NCBI RefSeq assembly: GCF_013093415.1
Contig: NZ_JABFBC010000002.1
Span: forward strand, 248,001 to 312,000
Reading direction: 5' to 3'
DNA: 64,000 nucleotides
Source of the DNA: Halovulum dunhuangense
GTDB taxonomy: Bacteria > Pseudomonadota > Alphaproteobacteria > Rhodobacterales > Rhodobacteraceae
Positions 30,274 through 39,326 of the stretch are shown in pieces; position 1 is the first letter of the stretch; every line of letters begins with the position of its first letter. The translations under genes and the position numbers were made by a program. Below the pieces are notes generated by a model. That model ran no database searches. It was not told the DNA's origin and saw nothing but the letters and a program-made list of their open reading frames with translations.

Positions 30274-31413
30274 ATGCACGTCGCGGTGATCGGGGCGGGG
30301 ATGATCGGGGCGGCGGCGGCGCGGCACCTGGTGGCGATGGGCCACGAAGTGACGCTGATCGGCCCCGGCGAGCCCGCCGACAAGCGCAGCCATCGCGGCG
30401 TGTTCTCCAGCCATTACGACGCCGGGCGCATCACGCGGCGGCTGGCGACGGATCCGTTCTGGGCACGGGTCGCCGCGGCCTCGATCGCGCGCTACGAGGA
30501 GATCGCGCGCCAGGGGGGGCAGCCGTTCCATACGCCCTGCGGCACGATGCTGGCGGGACCGGCGGACAGCGATTTCATGCGCGATGCCGCACGGGTCACG
30601 GCGGAACTCGGGCTTGAGGCAACTGCGTATCCCGGTGCGGATCTGGCGGTGGCCTTTCCCTGCTTCGCCTTTCCCGCGGGCTTTGCCGCGCTGCACGAAG
30701 CGGGGGGCGCCGGTCACATCGACCCGAGAAAGCTGGTCGCGGCCCAGATCACCGCCGCCCGGAACGGTGGCGCGCGGCTTGTCCCGCAGATCGCGACGGG
30801 CCTGTCGGAGACGCCCCAAGGCGTGCGCGTCCACACCCAGGGGGGAGAGATCGAGGCCGATGCCGCGCTGATCGCCACCGGCGCGATGACCGACCACGTC
30901 GCCCCCCGCGCGCCGGGCCAGCGGGTCTTTGCGCGCACCGTGGCCCTGTTCGAGGTGTCCGAGGAGGAAGCCGCGCGGCTGGAAGGCATGCCCTGCCTCG
31001 TGTTCCGGCTGGGCGACGGGGCCGAGCCCTATCTGCTGCCCCCGATCCGCTATCCCGACGGGCGGCTCTACCTGAAACTGGGTGGCGATCCCGACGACAT
31101 CGTGCTGCACGACCCGGCCGGGATCGGCGACTGGTACCGCTCGGGCGGGCGGGCAGAGGTGCGCGACCACCTGGAGGCGATGATCCGCCGCCTGATGCCG
31201 GGGCTGGCGATCCGCAGCGTGGGGATGGATGCCTGCACGGTGGTCTACACGCAATCGGGACATCCGGTGATCGACCGGCTTTCGCCCCGGATCGCGGTGG
31301 CCACGGGCGGCTGCGGGGCGGCGGCCAAGTCCTCGGACGAGCTGGGCCGGCTCGGTGCGGTGCTGGTCACGGGCGGCACCGACCCGCTGCTTGCCGAGAC
31401 GCGCGGCCCATGA
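30274..31413 (+). CDS. FAD-dependent oxidoreductase (DAO family)
   Basis: 379 residues, flavoprotein amine or amino-acid oxidase/dehydrogenase. The N-terminal dinucleotide motif VIGAGMIGAAAARHL (about 4-18), SHRGVFSSHYDAGRITR near 39, substrate domain in the middle, and the C-terminal ATGGCGAAAKSSDELGRL where FAD binds. The pattern RxxSxDxxR with Tyr is reminiscent of sarcosine/N-methyl amino acid oxidases (SoxA-like). Substrate unknown. ATG 30274 follows a G-rich ribosome-binding site; the upstream in-frame extension is unconserved. The thioesterase gene begins 57 bases later. Confidence 0.88.
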   Translation: MHVAVIGAGMIGAAAARHLVAMGHEVTLIGPGEPADKRSHRGVFSSHYDAGRITRRLATDPFWARVAAASIARYEEIARQGGQPFHTPCGTMLAGPADSDFMRDAARVTAELGLEATAYPGADLAVAFPCFAFPAGFAALHEAGGAGHIDPRKLVAAQITAARNGGARLVPQIATGLSETPQGVRVHTQGGEIEADAALIATGAMTDHVAPRAPGQRVFARTVALFEVSEEEAARLEGMPCLVFRLGDGAEPYLLPPIRYPDGRLYLKLGGDPDDIVLHDPAGIGDWYRSGGRAEVRDHLEAMIRRLMPGLAIRSVGMDACTVVYTQSGHPVIDRLSPRIAVATGGCGAAAKSSDELGRLGAVLVTGGTDPLLAETRGP

Positions 31414-31470
31414 GCCCTTGCCTTGACTGCCGGGGCTGCGACAGATGGGCCAACCGCCCGAGAGGACAGA

Positions 31471-31899
31471 ATGACCGAGACCGAGGTTTACCGCGCCATC
31501 GTCACCACCGCCGACATCGACCATCTGGGGCACATGAACGTGGGCCGCTACATGGGCATCTGCGGCGACGGCGTGTTCGCCTTCCAGGCGCTGCTGGGCC
31601 TTGACCATGCGGATATCCGCGACGGGCGGCAGATCTCGTTTGCCGCCGTGCATGCCGAATGCGATTTCCGGTCCGAGGTGCGGGTGGGCGAGACGCTGGC
31701 GCTGTTCATGTCGGTGCTGGAAATCGGCAACCGGTCGGTGCTGTTCCGCCACCGCATGACCGCAGGCCTCGATGCCCGCCCGGTGTTCGACGCAAGGCTG
31801 CGCTCGGCGCTGATGGACCTGCGGACCCGGCGCGCGGTGCCGATCCCCGATGATATCCGCGCCCGGCTCGAGCCCCATCTGGCAGGCCCCGCCGCATGA
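31471..31899 (+). CDS. Acyl-CoA thioesterase (4HBT hot-dog fold)
   Basis: 142 residues, single hot-dog domain. The 4-hydroxybenzoyl-CoA thioesterase/FadM-like active-site segment DIDHLGHMNVGRYM is at about 15-28, with the acidic residue that activates water. Thioesterases of this type split short or aromatic acyl-CoAs. AGAGGA precedes ATG 31471. It overlaps the following exporter by 4 bases (ATGA), so the two are co-translated. Confidence 0.88.
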   Translation: MTETEVYRAIVTTADIDHLGHMNVGRYMGICGDGVFAFQALLGLDHADIRDGRQISFAAVHAECDFRSEVRVGETLALFMSVLEIGNRSVLFRHRMTAGLDARPVFDARLRSALMDLRTRRAVPIPDDIRARLEPHLAGPAA

Positions 31900-32786
31900 G
31901 CCTGCCCCGCCCGCGCGAGAACCGGCTGGGCCCGGCCATCGCCATCGCGCTCGTGGTCTACCTGATCTTCACCGCGATGGACGCGACGGCCAAGTGGCTG
32001 GTGGGCGCAGGCTATCCGCCGATCCAGGTGGTGTTCCTGCGCTACGCGTTCCACTTCCTAGCGGTGCTGGTGTTCTTCCTGCCCTCCGAGGGGCGCGACA
32101 TCCTGCGCGCGCGCCATCGCGGGTTGCAGGCGGCGCGCAGCCTCGCGCTTTTCACGGGCACGCTGCTGAACTTCATCGCGGTGAAGTACCTGCCGCTGCC
32201 CGTGACCATCTCGATCTTCTTCGCCACACCCATGGTGGTGGCGCTGCTGTCGGTGCCGATGCTGGGCGAGCGGATCGGCCCGCGCCGGCTGGCGGCGATC
32301 GCGGCCGGCTTTCTGGGGGTGCTGGTCATCACCCAGCCCTGGGGCGCGGGGTTCCACCCGGCGATGATCCTGAGCGTGATCTCGATGGTCTCGAGTTCCG
32401 TCTACCTGGTCCTGACCCGGATGGTGGCGGGCGCGGATACCAACGCCACCTCGCAGTTCTACGGCGCGGGGCTTGCCACGGTGGTGCTGATCCCGCCCGC
32501 GCTGGTGGCCTGGGTGCCGCCCGAGACGGCAGCGCATTTCCTGCTGCTGGCGGGGCTGGGCGTTGCGGGTTTTGCAAGCCACGCGCTTCTGACCCACGCC
32601 TACCGCCTGGCCGAGGCGTCGATGCTGGCGCCGGTGCTCTACAGCCAGATCTTCTACGCGACCGCCATCAGCTTCGTGATTTTCGGCAACGTGCCGACCG
32701 CGGCCACGCTGCTGGGCGCGGCCATCATAATCGGCGCAGGCCTCTACATCTGGCGGCGCGAGCGCAGGCTTTCGCCCCGGCGCTGA
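31896..32786 (+). CDS. EamA/DMT-family transporter
   Basis: Inner-membrane drug/metabolite exporter of 296 residues with ten predicted helices in two EamA repeats (about 15-145 and 160-290). Characteristic parts are MDATAKWLVGAGYPPIQVVFLRY and SVPMLGERIGPRRLAAIAAG at the end of the first repeat. Substrate unknown. It is translationally coupled to the thioesterase. A related exporter with a similar start lies at 47843-48769; both are the S-adenosylmethionine/metabolite-type DMT common in Rhodobacteraceae. Confidence 0.9.
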   Translation: MSLPRPRENRLGPAIAIALVVYLIFTAMDATAKWLVGAGYPPIQVVFLRYAFHFLAVLVFFLPSEGRDILRARHRGLQAARSLALFTGTLLNFIAVKYLPLPVTISIFFATPMVVALLSVPMLGERIGPRRLAAIAAGFLGVLVITQPWGAGFHPAMILSVISMVSSSVYLVLTRMVAGADTNATSQFYGAGLATVVLIPPALVAWVPPETAAHFLLLAGLGVAGFASHALLTHAYRLAEASMLAPVLYSQIFYATAISFVIFGNVPTAATLLGAAIIIGAGLYIWRRERRLSPRR

Positions 32787-32787
32787 G

Positions 32788-33981
32788 CTACCAGCTGCCG
32801 CTGGCCCCGCCGCCGGAGGATCGCCCGCCACCGAAGGAGGACCGGCCCGAGCCCGAGGAACTGTCCGACAGGCGCGGGATGCTGCGTTCCTCGGTGAAGG
32901 CGTGGCCGCATTGTTCGCAGGCATAGTCGATCCGCTTGCGGCCCTCGCGGCTTTTCGTGGCGCTTTCAAGAACGGTCGTGGTCGAGCCGAGCGTGCGGAA
33001 GCCGCAGGCCTTGCATGTGCCGTGACCCGAGAAGATGCGCGGCCAGCGCGTGATTTCCATATGCGTGCAGCCCGGGCATTCCCAGACGTCGTAGTCGACC
33101 GAGGCGAGGAATTCCTCCAGCCGCTGGCCGCCGCTCAGATGCTGGTCGTCCAGCGCCTCGTCGCTTTGCCGGACCATCGCGCGGCCGCAATCGGGGCAGT
33201 CGCGCGGGCGATGGCGCCGCCAGGCGCGCCAGGCGCTGGCCGCGCCCCAGGCCGGCAGCACCAGCAGCGCAAGGGCCCATTCGCCCATGCGGGAAACCAT
33301 GTCCCCGAGAAAGCGCCAGATCGTGCCCAGGCCGCGTTGAACCGTGCCCTGCGCGTATTCGCCGGGGCCTGCGCCCGCGATCTCGCGGATGGTCGCCTCG
33401 ACGCCGACAAGGATGCCGTCCTGGTAGCGCTCGCGCACGAAAAGGGGCAGGAACTCCGTGTCGATCACGCGCGCCATGTCCGCGTCGCGGGAAAAGCCGT
33501 AGCCGGCGCCAAGTTCGATCCGCATCTCGCGGTCGCGTTCGGAGACGAGGATCAGCACCCCGTCGTTGCGGGTCGCATCACCGATGCCCCAGTCGTTGAA
33601 CAGCGCGGTGGCGAATTCCTCGTTGGTGGAGCGGTTGCCATAGGCGATGCGGCTTTCGATGGTGAGCAGCGTCATCTCGATGCCGGTGGCATCATACAGC
33701 TCCTCGAGCTGCCCGCGCACCCGCGCCTCGGCCTCCGGGTCCAGAAGGTCCGCGTAATCGTTGACGTACAGATCCTCCCAGCCCGGCAGGTCGCCCGCGC
33801 GCTGGCCCAGCGGGCCCGTGGCGCTGCCCGGCGGGTCCAGTTCCGCCGGGGCCCGCGCGACGCCCGGCTGCACCACGGGCGCGGGCGCGTTCAGCCGGCC
33901 GACGGTGTAGCCAAGGCCAAGCCCCAGCGCGACAAGACCCGCCAGCGCCAGAAGGATCCAGCGCGGCAGGCCGGGCGGCAT
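32788..33981 (-). CDS. TPM-domain membrane protein with zinc ribbons
   Basis: 397 residues. Signal-anchor helix (WILLALAGLVALGLGLGYTV, 8-27), periplasmic TPM domain (about 68-215: VNDYADLLDPEAEARVRGQL, GVLILVSERDREMRIELGAGY), a second helix near 240, then a cytoplasmic region with four Cys pairs CPDC, CPGC, CKAC and CEQC forming zinc ribbons, and a Ser/Gly-rich tail ending SSGGGASGSW. The tail and TPM domain define YgcG-like proteins of unknown function, sometimes linked to membrane protein turnover. The stop lies 1 base from that of the EamA gene; it is preceded on the same strand by the SDR gene with 1 base between. Confidence 0.88.
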   Translation of the reverse strand: MPPGLPRWILLALAGLVALGLGLGYTVGRLNAPAPVVQPGVARAPAELDPPGSATGPLGQRAGDLPGWEDLYVNDYADLLDPEAEARVRGQLEELYDATGIEMTLLTIESRIAYGNRSTNEEFATALFNDWGIGDATRNDGVLILVSERDREMRIELGAGYGFSRDADMARVIDTEFLPLFVRERYQDGILVGVEATIREIAGAGPGEYAQGTVQRGLGTIWRFLGDMVSRMGEWALALLVLPAWGAASAWRAWRRHRPRDCPDCGRAMVRQSDEALDDQHLSGGQRLEEFLASVDYDVWECPGCTHMEITRWPRIFSGHGTCKACGFRTLGSTTTVLESATKSREGRKRIDYACEQCGHAFTEERSIPRLSDSSSGSGRSSFGGGRSSGGGASGSW

Positions 33982-33982
33982 C

Positions 33983-34720
33983 TCAGCCGCGCCCCACGAA
34001 GGGCATGGCGGTCGCCATCACCGTCATGAACTGCACATTCGCTTCCAGCGGCAACTCGGCCATGTAGAGCACCGAGCTTGCCACATGCCCGGGGTCCATC
34101 GTCGCCTCGGCCCGGATCGTGCCGTCGGCCTGCATCACGCCCTTTGTCATGGGCATGGCCATCTCGGTCAGGGCGTTGCCGATGTCGATCTGCCCGCAGG
34201 CGATGTTGAAGCGCCGCCCGTCCAGGCTGAGCGTCCTGGTCAGGCCGGTGATCGCGTGTTTCGTCGTGGTGTAGGGCACCGACATGGGCCGCGGCGCATG
34301 GGCCGAGATCGAGCCGTTGTTGATGATCCGCCCGCCCTGCGGATCCTGCGCCCGCATCTGCCGGAAGGCTGCCCGCGCGCAGAGGAAAGCGCCGTGCAGG
34401 TTGACGTTCAGCACCTTGAGCCAGTCCGCGACCGGGATCTCGTCGATGGGGCGGGGGGCCACGTTGTTGCCGGCGTTGTTGAAGAGCATGTCGACCCGCC
34501 CGAAGCGCCCGGCCGCGGCGGCGAAGGCTTCGTCGACCTGGGCTTCCTGCGACACGTCGCAGGGCAGGCAGAGCGCGTTGGCATGGCCCGCAGCCACCTC
34601 TTCGAGGGCCGCGGCCCGGCGCCCCAGAAGCGCGACGTTCCAGCCCTTTTCGAGGAAAAGCCGCGTCACCGCCATTCCCAGCCCCGAGCCCGCGCCCGTC
34701 ACAACCGCCGTCCTGCCCAT
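33983..34720 (-). CDS. Short-chain dehydrogenase/reductase
   Basis: 245-residue classical SDR. Nucleotide motif [11 protein letters not shown] (about 8-18), NNAGNN (near 87), catalytic Ser in NGSISAHAP (about 140) and YTTTKHA with the Tyr-x-x-x-Lys pair (about 154-158). Residues after the second strand (GRR) favour NADP(H). Substrate unknown. ATG 34720 is the family start. Upstream on the same strand is a membrane protein gene, downstream the TPM gene with one base between, so the three probably form an operon. Confidence 0.92.
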   Translation of the reverse strand: MGRTAVVTGAGSGLGMAVTRLFLEKGWNVALLGRRAAALEEVAAGHANALCLPCDVSQEAQVDEAFAAAAGRFGRVDMLFNNAGNNVAPRPIDEIPVADWLKVLNVNLHGAFLCARAAFRQMRAQDPQGGRIINNGSISAHAPRPMSVPYTTTKHAITGLTRTLSLDGRRFNIACGQIDIGNALTEMAMPMTKGVMQADGTIRAEATMDPGHVASSVLYMAELPLEANVQFMTVMATAMPFVGRG

Positions 34721-34802
34721 GCGTCGTCTTCCTTCCCGCTTGCGAAATCCGACGCGACTATAGGCGGTGGGGCGCATGGGGCAAGCGGCGGCTGCCCCCG
34801 CC

Positions 34803-35462
34803 TCAGCGGTACTTGCGGAACCAGTCGCGGTTGGCGCGGACGAACCCCTCGATCATCGCGGTCAGCCCGCCGAATTGCAGCCGCTTGAGATAGAGGAACC
34901 CCGCCAGCCCGCCGATGGCCGCGCCGATCACGTCGACGATCAGGTCGCCCATGGTGTCGGGCAGGCCCGATTTCTGCATGTTCAGCCCGAAGAAACTGTC
35001 CATCGCGAACTCGAAGATCTCCCACATGACGCCGATCGAGACGGCGAAGCAGAAGGCGATCACCCCGATCGCCCAGGGCGGCGCGGCATAGCGGTCGCCC
35101 TCGAACAGCATGAAGGCGAACAGGAAGCCCACCAGACCGAAGCCGATGGCGGACCCGCCATGCAGCGCCACGTCCCACCACCAGTAGCGGTTGTAGAAAT
35201 CCAGCGCCTCGCCCAGGAAGATCGTGGCGAAGACGAAGACGGTGATCGCGGCGATGAAGCTGGTGGGCAGGCGGATCGCGAAGCGGCTGGCCAGCCGGTG
35301 CGGGATCGCCGCAAGCCCCATCGTGGCCATCGCGATGAAGGCCAGCGACCAGCGGCTCTCGATCAATGCGACGACCAGTTCCACGGCCAGAACGGCGTAG
35401 ATCAGCTGGACGATACGGATGGGGTCGGCAAGCCCGGGTCTCATGGGAAAGAGGTCGTGCAT
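34803..35462 (-). CDS. Integral membrane protein, YjdF/DUF2238-like
   Basis: About 219 residues with six or seven hydrophobic helices. Typical of the DUF2238/YjdF family are [21 protein letters not shown] near 113, [14 protein letters not shown] near 170 and [17 protein letters not shown] near 193, with acidic and His residues inside membrane segments reminiscent of VanZ-like proteins. Function unknown. The start may be ATG 35462 or 35444; a longer form would overlap the divergent gene and is less likely. It diverges from the endonuclease-family gene by 58 bases. Confidence 0.82.
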   Translation of the reverse strand: MHDLFPMRPGLADPIRIVQLIYAVLAVELVVALIESRWSLAFIAMATMGLAAIPHRLASRFAIRLPTSFIAAITVFVFATIFLGEALDFYNRYWWWDVALHGGSAIGFGLVGFLFAFMLFEGDRYAAPPWAIGVIAFCFAVSIGVMWEIFEFAMDSFFGLNMQKSGLPDTMGDLIVDVIGAAIGGLAGFLYLKRLQFGGLTAMIEGFVRANRDWFRKYR

Positions 35463-35520
35463 CGGAAGCGGCGCTTCAAGCCCCGATGACAATTGCGCGA
35501 CCCGCCCCCATATTGGCGCC

Positions 35521-36246
35521 ATGAGCCAGGCCCCCACCCCGTCGCTTGTCGCGGCCGCCGCGCTGCGGATCGCCAGCTACAACATCCGCAAATGCGTCGG
35601 TCTCGACTGGCGCCGCCGGCCCGCGCGGGTGATGGAGGTGATCGACGCGCTGGGGGCGGACGTGATCGCCCTTCAGGAAGCCGACCGCCGCCTCGGGCCC
35701 CGCCGCGCGGCACTGCCGCACGACATGGTGGCCCGGGCCGGCTGGCATGCCCTGCCCGGCCATGCCGCGGGCGGCGTCAGCCTGGGCTTTCACGGCAACG
35801 CGATCCTGTTGCGCCCCGAGGCAGAGATCGAGGAACTGGCCCCCCTGCACCTGCCCGCGCTGGAACCGCGCGGCGCGCTGGTCGCGGATATCCGCCTGCG
35901 TGGGCGCGGGCTGCGCATCGTCGGCGTGCATCTGGGCCTGCGCAGGCGCGACCGCCGGCGGCAGATCATGGCGATCGCCGCGGACCTGGCGCTGCGCGAT
36001 CCGCGGCCCACGATCATCATGGGCGATTTCAACAGCTGGGGCGGCGCCGAGGATTTCGCGGCCCTCGGCCCCGGCTTTGCCGTGCACGCCCCCGGCCACA
36101 GCTTTCACGCCGCCCGGCCGCTGGCCCCGCTCGACCGGATCGTGACCGGGCCGGGCGTCACGCTGACCGCCCATGGCGTGCACCGCGACGGTCCCGCGCC
36201 GCGCGCCTCGGACCATCTGCCGATCTGGGCGGATATCGCGGTCTGA
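35521..36246 (+). CDS. Endonuclease/exonuclease/phosphatase family protein
   Basis: 241-residue cytoplasmic metal-dependent phosphodiesterase of the EEP superfamily. Conserved catalytic landmarks are ASYNIRKCVGLDW (near 18), LQEADRR (the metal-binding Glu, about 50), GDFNSW (near 167) and the closing SDHLPIWA with the catalytic Asp-His. The closest type is the small bacterial proteins acting on DNA, lipids or nucleotides; the substrate cannot be told. ATG 35521 is taken. The choline importer follows on the same strand but has its own predicted promoter. Confidence 0.9.
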   Translation: MSQAPTPSLVAAAALRIASYNIRKCVGLDWRRRPARVMEVIDALGADVIALQEADRRLGPRRAALPHDMVARAGWHALPGHAAGGVSLGFHGNAILLRPEAEIEELAPLHLPALEPRGALVADIRLRGRGLRIVGVHLGLRRRDRRRQIMAIAADLALRDPRPTIIMGDFNSWGGAEDFAALGPGFAVHAPGHSFHAARPLAPLDRIVTGPGVTLTAHGVHRDGPAPRASDHLPIWADIAV

Positions 36247-36266
36247 GACGTTCTGCCGCTTCGGGG

Positions 36267-36294
36267 TTGCGGTCAGCCCCCCGGATGCTAGGGT
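36267..36294 (+). promoter_or_regulatory. Predicted choXWV promoter
   Basis: -35 TTGCGG (36267-36272), 16-base spacer, -10 TAGGGT (36289-36294), predicting a leader of about 30 bases before the choX ATG. The same hexamers and spacing occur before the EamA gene at 47.8 kb. Confidence 0.5.
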
Positions 36295-36331
36295 CCGCGC
36301 CACCGAAAAACCAACAACAACAGGGGAAGCC

Positions 36332-37288
36332 ATGTCCAGACCTCTCGTCGCAACGCTCGCCTCGGCCGCCGTTTCAGCCGCGCTGCTGGTCGCCGCCACC
36401 GCCGCCCACGCGCAGGAGGACGCCGCCTGCGGCACGGTGCGCTTCTCGGATGTGGGCTGGACCGACATCACCGCCACCACCGCCCTGACCACGACCGTGC
36501 TCGAGGGGCTGGGCTACGAGACCGACGTCAAGCTGCTGTCGGTGCCGGTGACCTATGCGTCGCTTGCCAACAACGACATCGACGTTTTCCTGGGCAACTG
36601 GATGCCCACGATGGAGGCCGACATCGCCCCCTACCGCGAGGCGGGTACCGTGGACACCGTGCGCGAGAACCTGACCGGCGCCAAGTACACGCTGGCGGTC
36701 AGCAAGATGCTGGCCGACCAGGGCCTTAACGATTTCGCCGACATCGCCGAATTCCGCGACCAGCTCGACGGGCGCATCTACGGGATCGAGCCGGGCAATG
36801 ACGGCAACCGCCTGATCCTCGAGATGATCGAGGCCGACGCCTTCGGGCTGTCGGGCTTCGAGCTGGTGGAAAGTTCTGAACAGGGGATGCTGGCGCAGGC
36901 CGAACGCGCCGCGCGCCAGGGCGACGGGATCGTGTTCCTGGGCTGGGAGCCGCATCCGATGAACGCCAACCTGGAGATGGTCTACCTGACCGGCGGCGAC
37001 GACTGGTTCGGCCCCGACCTGGGCGGCGCCACGGTGCTGACCAACACCCGCGCCGGCTATGTCGAGGCCTGCCCGAATGTCGGCCGGCTGCTGCAGAACC
37101 TGGTCTTCAGCCTGGAGATGGAGAACGAGGTGATGGGCGCGATCCTGAACGACGGGCAGGAAGCCGAAGACGCGGCCACCGCCTGGCTGGGCGAAAACCC
37201 GGCTGTGCTGGAGACCTGGCTCGACGGCGTCACCACCCGCGACGGCGGCGACGGGCTGGCCGCGGTCCGCGCAAGCCTCGGGCTTTGA
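36332..37288 (+). CDS. choX: Choline-binding periplasmic protein ChoX
   Basis: Solute receptor of a choline ABC importer, 318 residues with a signal peptide of about 27 residues (ATAAHA-QED). The aromatic cage described for Sinorhizobium ChoX is present at the same residue numbers: W43 (VGWTD), W90 (GNWMP), Y119 (AKYTL) and W205 (LGWEPHP), with D45 and N156 (EPGNDGN) also in place. This makes choline, and more weakly acetylcholine, the likely ligand rather than glycine betaine or proline. It is first in choXWV; a hairpin separates it from choW, which would let the receptor be made in excess. Confidence 0.95.
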   Translation: MSRPLVATLASAAVSAALLVAATAAHAQEDAACGTVRFSDVGWTDITATTALTTTVLEGLGYETDVKLLSVPVTYASLANNDIDVFLGNWMPTMEADIAPYREAGTVDTVRENLTGAKYTLAVSKMLADQGLNDFADIAEFRDQLDGRIYGIEPGNDGNRLILEMIEADAFGLSGFELVESSEQGMLAQAERAARQGDGIVFLGWEPHPMNANLEMVYLTGGDDWFGPDLGGATVLTNTRAGYVEACPNVGRLLQNLVFSLEMENEVMGAILNDGQEAEDAATAWLGENPAVLETWLDGVTTRDGGDGLAAVRASLGL

Positions 37289-37296
37289 ACGCCGTT

Positions 37297-37317
37297 GCGG
37301 GGGCCCATCGCCCCCGC
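37297..37317. terminator. Hairpin between choX and choW
   Basis: GCGGGGGC-CCATC-GCCCCCGC is a perfect 8-bp stem with a 5-base loop directly after the choX stop codon. Such stems after the binding-protein gene usually stabilise its message or partly terminate transcription, raising receptor over permease. Confidence 0.72.
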
Positions 37318-37344
37318 CGCCGCTGATCCGAGGGCGCGCCCCCG

Positions 37345-38187
37345 ATGATCGACTGGATCGAGAGCAACAAGATCCCGCTCGGCCGCTGGGCCGAGGCCGG
37401 GGTGGACTGGCTCACGTTGAACGCGTCCTGGTTCTTCGACGGTCTTGCGGTGCTGCTGCGCGGGATGATCGGCGCGGTGCTCTGGGTGCTTCAGGCGCCA
37501 CCGCCGCTGGTGGTCGTGGCGCTGGTGGCGGCGCTGGCCTGGTATCTGCGCCGCTCGACCGCCTTTACCGCCTTCACGCTGCTGGGCCTCTTGCTGATCA
37601 TCAACCAGGGCTACTGGGAAGAGACGACCGAGACGCTGGCGCTGGTCCTGTCCTCGACGGCGATCTGCATGGGGCTGGGGGTGCCCATAGGCATCCTGGC
37701 GGCCCGCCGCCGCTGGCTGTTCGCGCTGCTGCGGCCGGTGCTCGACCTGATGCAGACGATCCCCACCTTCGTCTACCTGATCCCGGCGCTGGTGCTGTTC
37801 GGGCTGGGCATGGTTCCCGGTCTGATCGCCACCGTGATATTTGCCATCCCGGCGCCGATCCGGCTGACCCATCTGGGCATCACATCTACCCCGAAGGCGC
37901 TGGTCGAGGCCGGGGAAGCCTTCGGCGCGACGCGGACCCAGCTTCTGCTGCGGGTGCAGCTGCCCTACGCCATGCCGCAGATCATGGCCGGGCTGACGCA
38001 GACCATAATGCTGTCGCTGTCCATGGTGGTGATCGCCGCCCTTGTCGGCGCCGACGGGCTGGGCGTGCCGACGCTGCGGGCGCTGAACCAGGTCAATATC
38101 GGGCGCGGCTTCGAGGTGGGCGTCGCGATCGTGCTGGTGGCCATCATCCTCGACCGGCTGTTCCGCAAGCCCGGGGCCGGCACATGA
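37345..38187 (+). CDS. choW: Choline ABC transporter permease ChoW
   Basis: Inner-membrane permease of the choline importer, 280 residues, OpuAB/ProW type. Six to seven hydrophobic helices; the ATPase-contacting EAA-like loop is EAGEAFGATRTQLLLRVQLP near 190, and LMQTIPTFVYLIPALVLFG near 140 is the family hallmark. It is 56 bases after choX and overlaps choV by 4 bases. Confidence 0.94.
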   Translation: MIDWIESNKIPLGRWAEAGVDWLTLNASWFFDGLAVLLRGMIGAVLWVLQAPPPLVVVALVAALAWYLRRSTAFTAFTLLGLLLIINQGYWEETTETLALVLSSTAICMGLGVPIGILAARRRWLFALLRPVLDLMQTIPTFVYLIPALVLFGLGMVPGLIATVIFAIPAPIRLTHLGITSTPKALVEAGEAFGATRTQLLLRVQLPYAMPQIMAGLTQTIMLSLSMVVIAALVGADGLGVPTLRALNQVNIGRGFEVGVAIVLVAIILDRLFRKPGAGT

Positions 38188-39326
38188 GCCGGGACATGAT
38201 CGCGCTCGACCGCGTGTCGATCGCCTTCGGCGACGCGCCCGACCGCGCGCTGCCACTGATGGATGCGGGCCGCGACCGGGCCGAGATCCGCGCCGCCACC
38301 GGGCAGATCCCCGGCGTGCACGACTGCTCGCTTTCGGTCGCGGAAGGCGAGATCGTGGTGCTGATGGGCCTTTCGGGGTCTGGCAAGTCCAGCCTGATCC
38401 GCGCGGTCAACGGGCTGAACCGGGTGACCCGCGGCGAGGTGCGGGTCTGGGACGGGCACGCACATCTCGATGTCACCCGCGCCGATGCCCGCACCCTGCG
38501 GCGGCTGCGCACGACGCAGGTCGCCATGGTGTTCCAGCAGTTCGGCCTGCTGCCCTGGCGGACGGTGCGCGACAACGTGGCCTTCGGGCTGGAACTGTCG
38601 GGCGTCCCAGTCGCCGAACGGAACCGCCGGGCCGAGGCGCAGCTGGAACTGGTGGGCCTGTCGGGCTGGGGCAACTGCCGGGTGCAGGAACTTTCGGGCG
38701 GCATGCAGCAGCGCGTGGGGCTGGCGCGGGCCTTCGCGACCGAGGCGCCGATCCTTCTGATGGACGAGCCGTTCTCGGCACTCGATCCGCTGATCCGCAA
38801 CCGGCTTCAGGACGAGTTGCTGGGCTTCCAGCAGCGCATGGGGCGCACGATCCTGTTCGTGAGCCACGATCTCGACGAGGCGATGAAGCTGGGCAGCCGC
38901 ATCGCCATCATGGAGGAAGGGCGCATCGTCCAGACCGGCACCCCGCAGGAGATCGTGCTGGCGCCAAAGACGGATTACGTCGCCGATTTCGTCGCCCACA
39001 TGAACCCGCTCGGCGTGCTGCGCGCCCGCGAGATCATGGAGCCACCGGGCGACCTGCCGCCCGACGCGCCGGGCATCGCGCCCGACACCCCGGTCAAGGA
39101 GATCCTGCGCCGCCAGATCGGCCATCCCGGCCCGCTGGCCGTGATCGAGAACGGCGCTCCCATCGGCCGCATCACCCGCGAGGGCAGCCTGCGGGCGCTG
39201 CTCGATCTGGGGAACGGGCGCGGCACTGACGGGACAGACGGCGGGGCAGATCGCGGGCCAGATCGCGGGCCAGATCACGGGCCAGATCACGGGCCAGATC
39301 ACGGGGCAGACGCCCCGGGCACCTAG
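38184..39326 (+). CDS. choV: Choline ABC transporter ATPase ChoV
   Basis: ATPase of the choline importer, 380 residues, OpuAA/ProV class. Walker A GLSGSGKSS (near 63), Q-loop FQQFGLLPW, signature LSGGMQQRVGLARA (near 170) and Walker B ILLMDEPFSALD. After the ABC domain comes a regulatory region (about 285-347) ending VIENGAPIGRITREGSLRAL, the remnant of the CBS module. The last 30 residues are a low-complexity tail of (G/D)-P-D-(R/H)-G units made by a 12-bp DNA repeat. It overlaps choW by 4 bases and is convergent with pfkB, whose stop overlaps its own stop by 3 bases. Confidence 0.94.
   Translation: MSRDMIALDRVSIAFGDAPDRALPLMDAGRDRAEIRAATGQIPGVHDCSLSVAEGEIVVLMGLSGSGKSSLIRAVNGLNRVTRGEVRVWDGHAHLDVTRADARTLRRLRTTQVAMVFQQFGLLPWRTVRDNVAFGLELSGVPVAERNRRAEAQLELVGLSGWGNCRVQELSGGMQQRVGLARAFATEAPILLMDEPFSALDPLIRNRLQDELLGFQQRMGRTILFVSHDLDEAMKLGSRIAIMEEGRIVQTGTPQEIVLAPKTDYVADFVAHMNPLGVLRAREIMEPPGDLPPDAPGIAPDTPVKEILRRQIGHPGPLAVIENGAPIGRITREGSLRALLDLGNGRGTDGTDGGADRGPDRGPDHGPDHGPDHGADAPGT
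39239..39310 (+). repeat. 12-bp tandem repeat in the choV 3' end
   Basis: Units close to GGGCCAGATCAC repeat about six times in frame, encoding Gly-Pro-Asp-His blocks. The middle copies are identical while the edges diverge. Because the unit length is a multiple of three, copy-number change would lengthen or shorten the ChoV tail without a frameshift. Confidence 0.85.

Noticed and set aside
39239-39310. Tandem 12-bp repeats considered as a CRISPR array
   Set aside because: Units are contiguous without spacers and in frame with choV; no cas genes are present.
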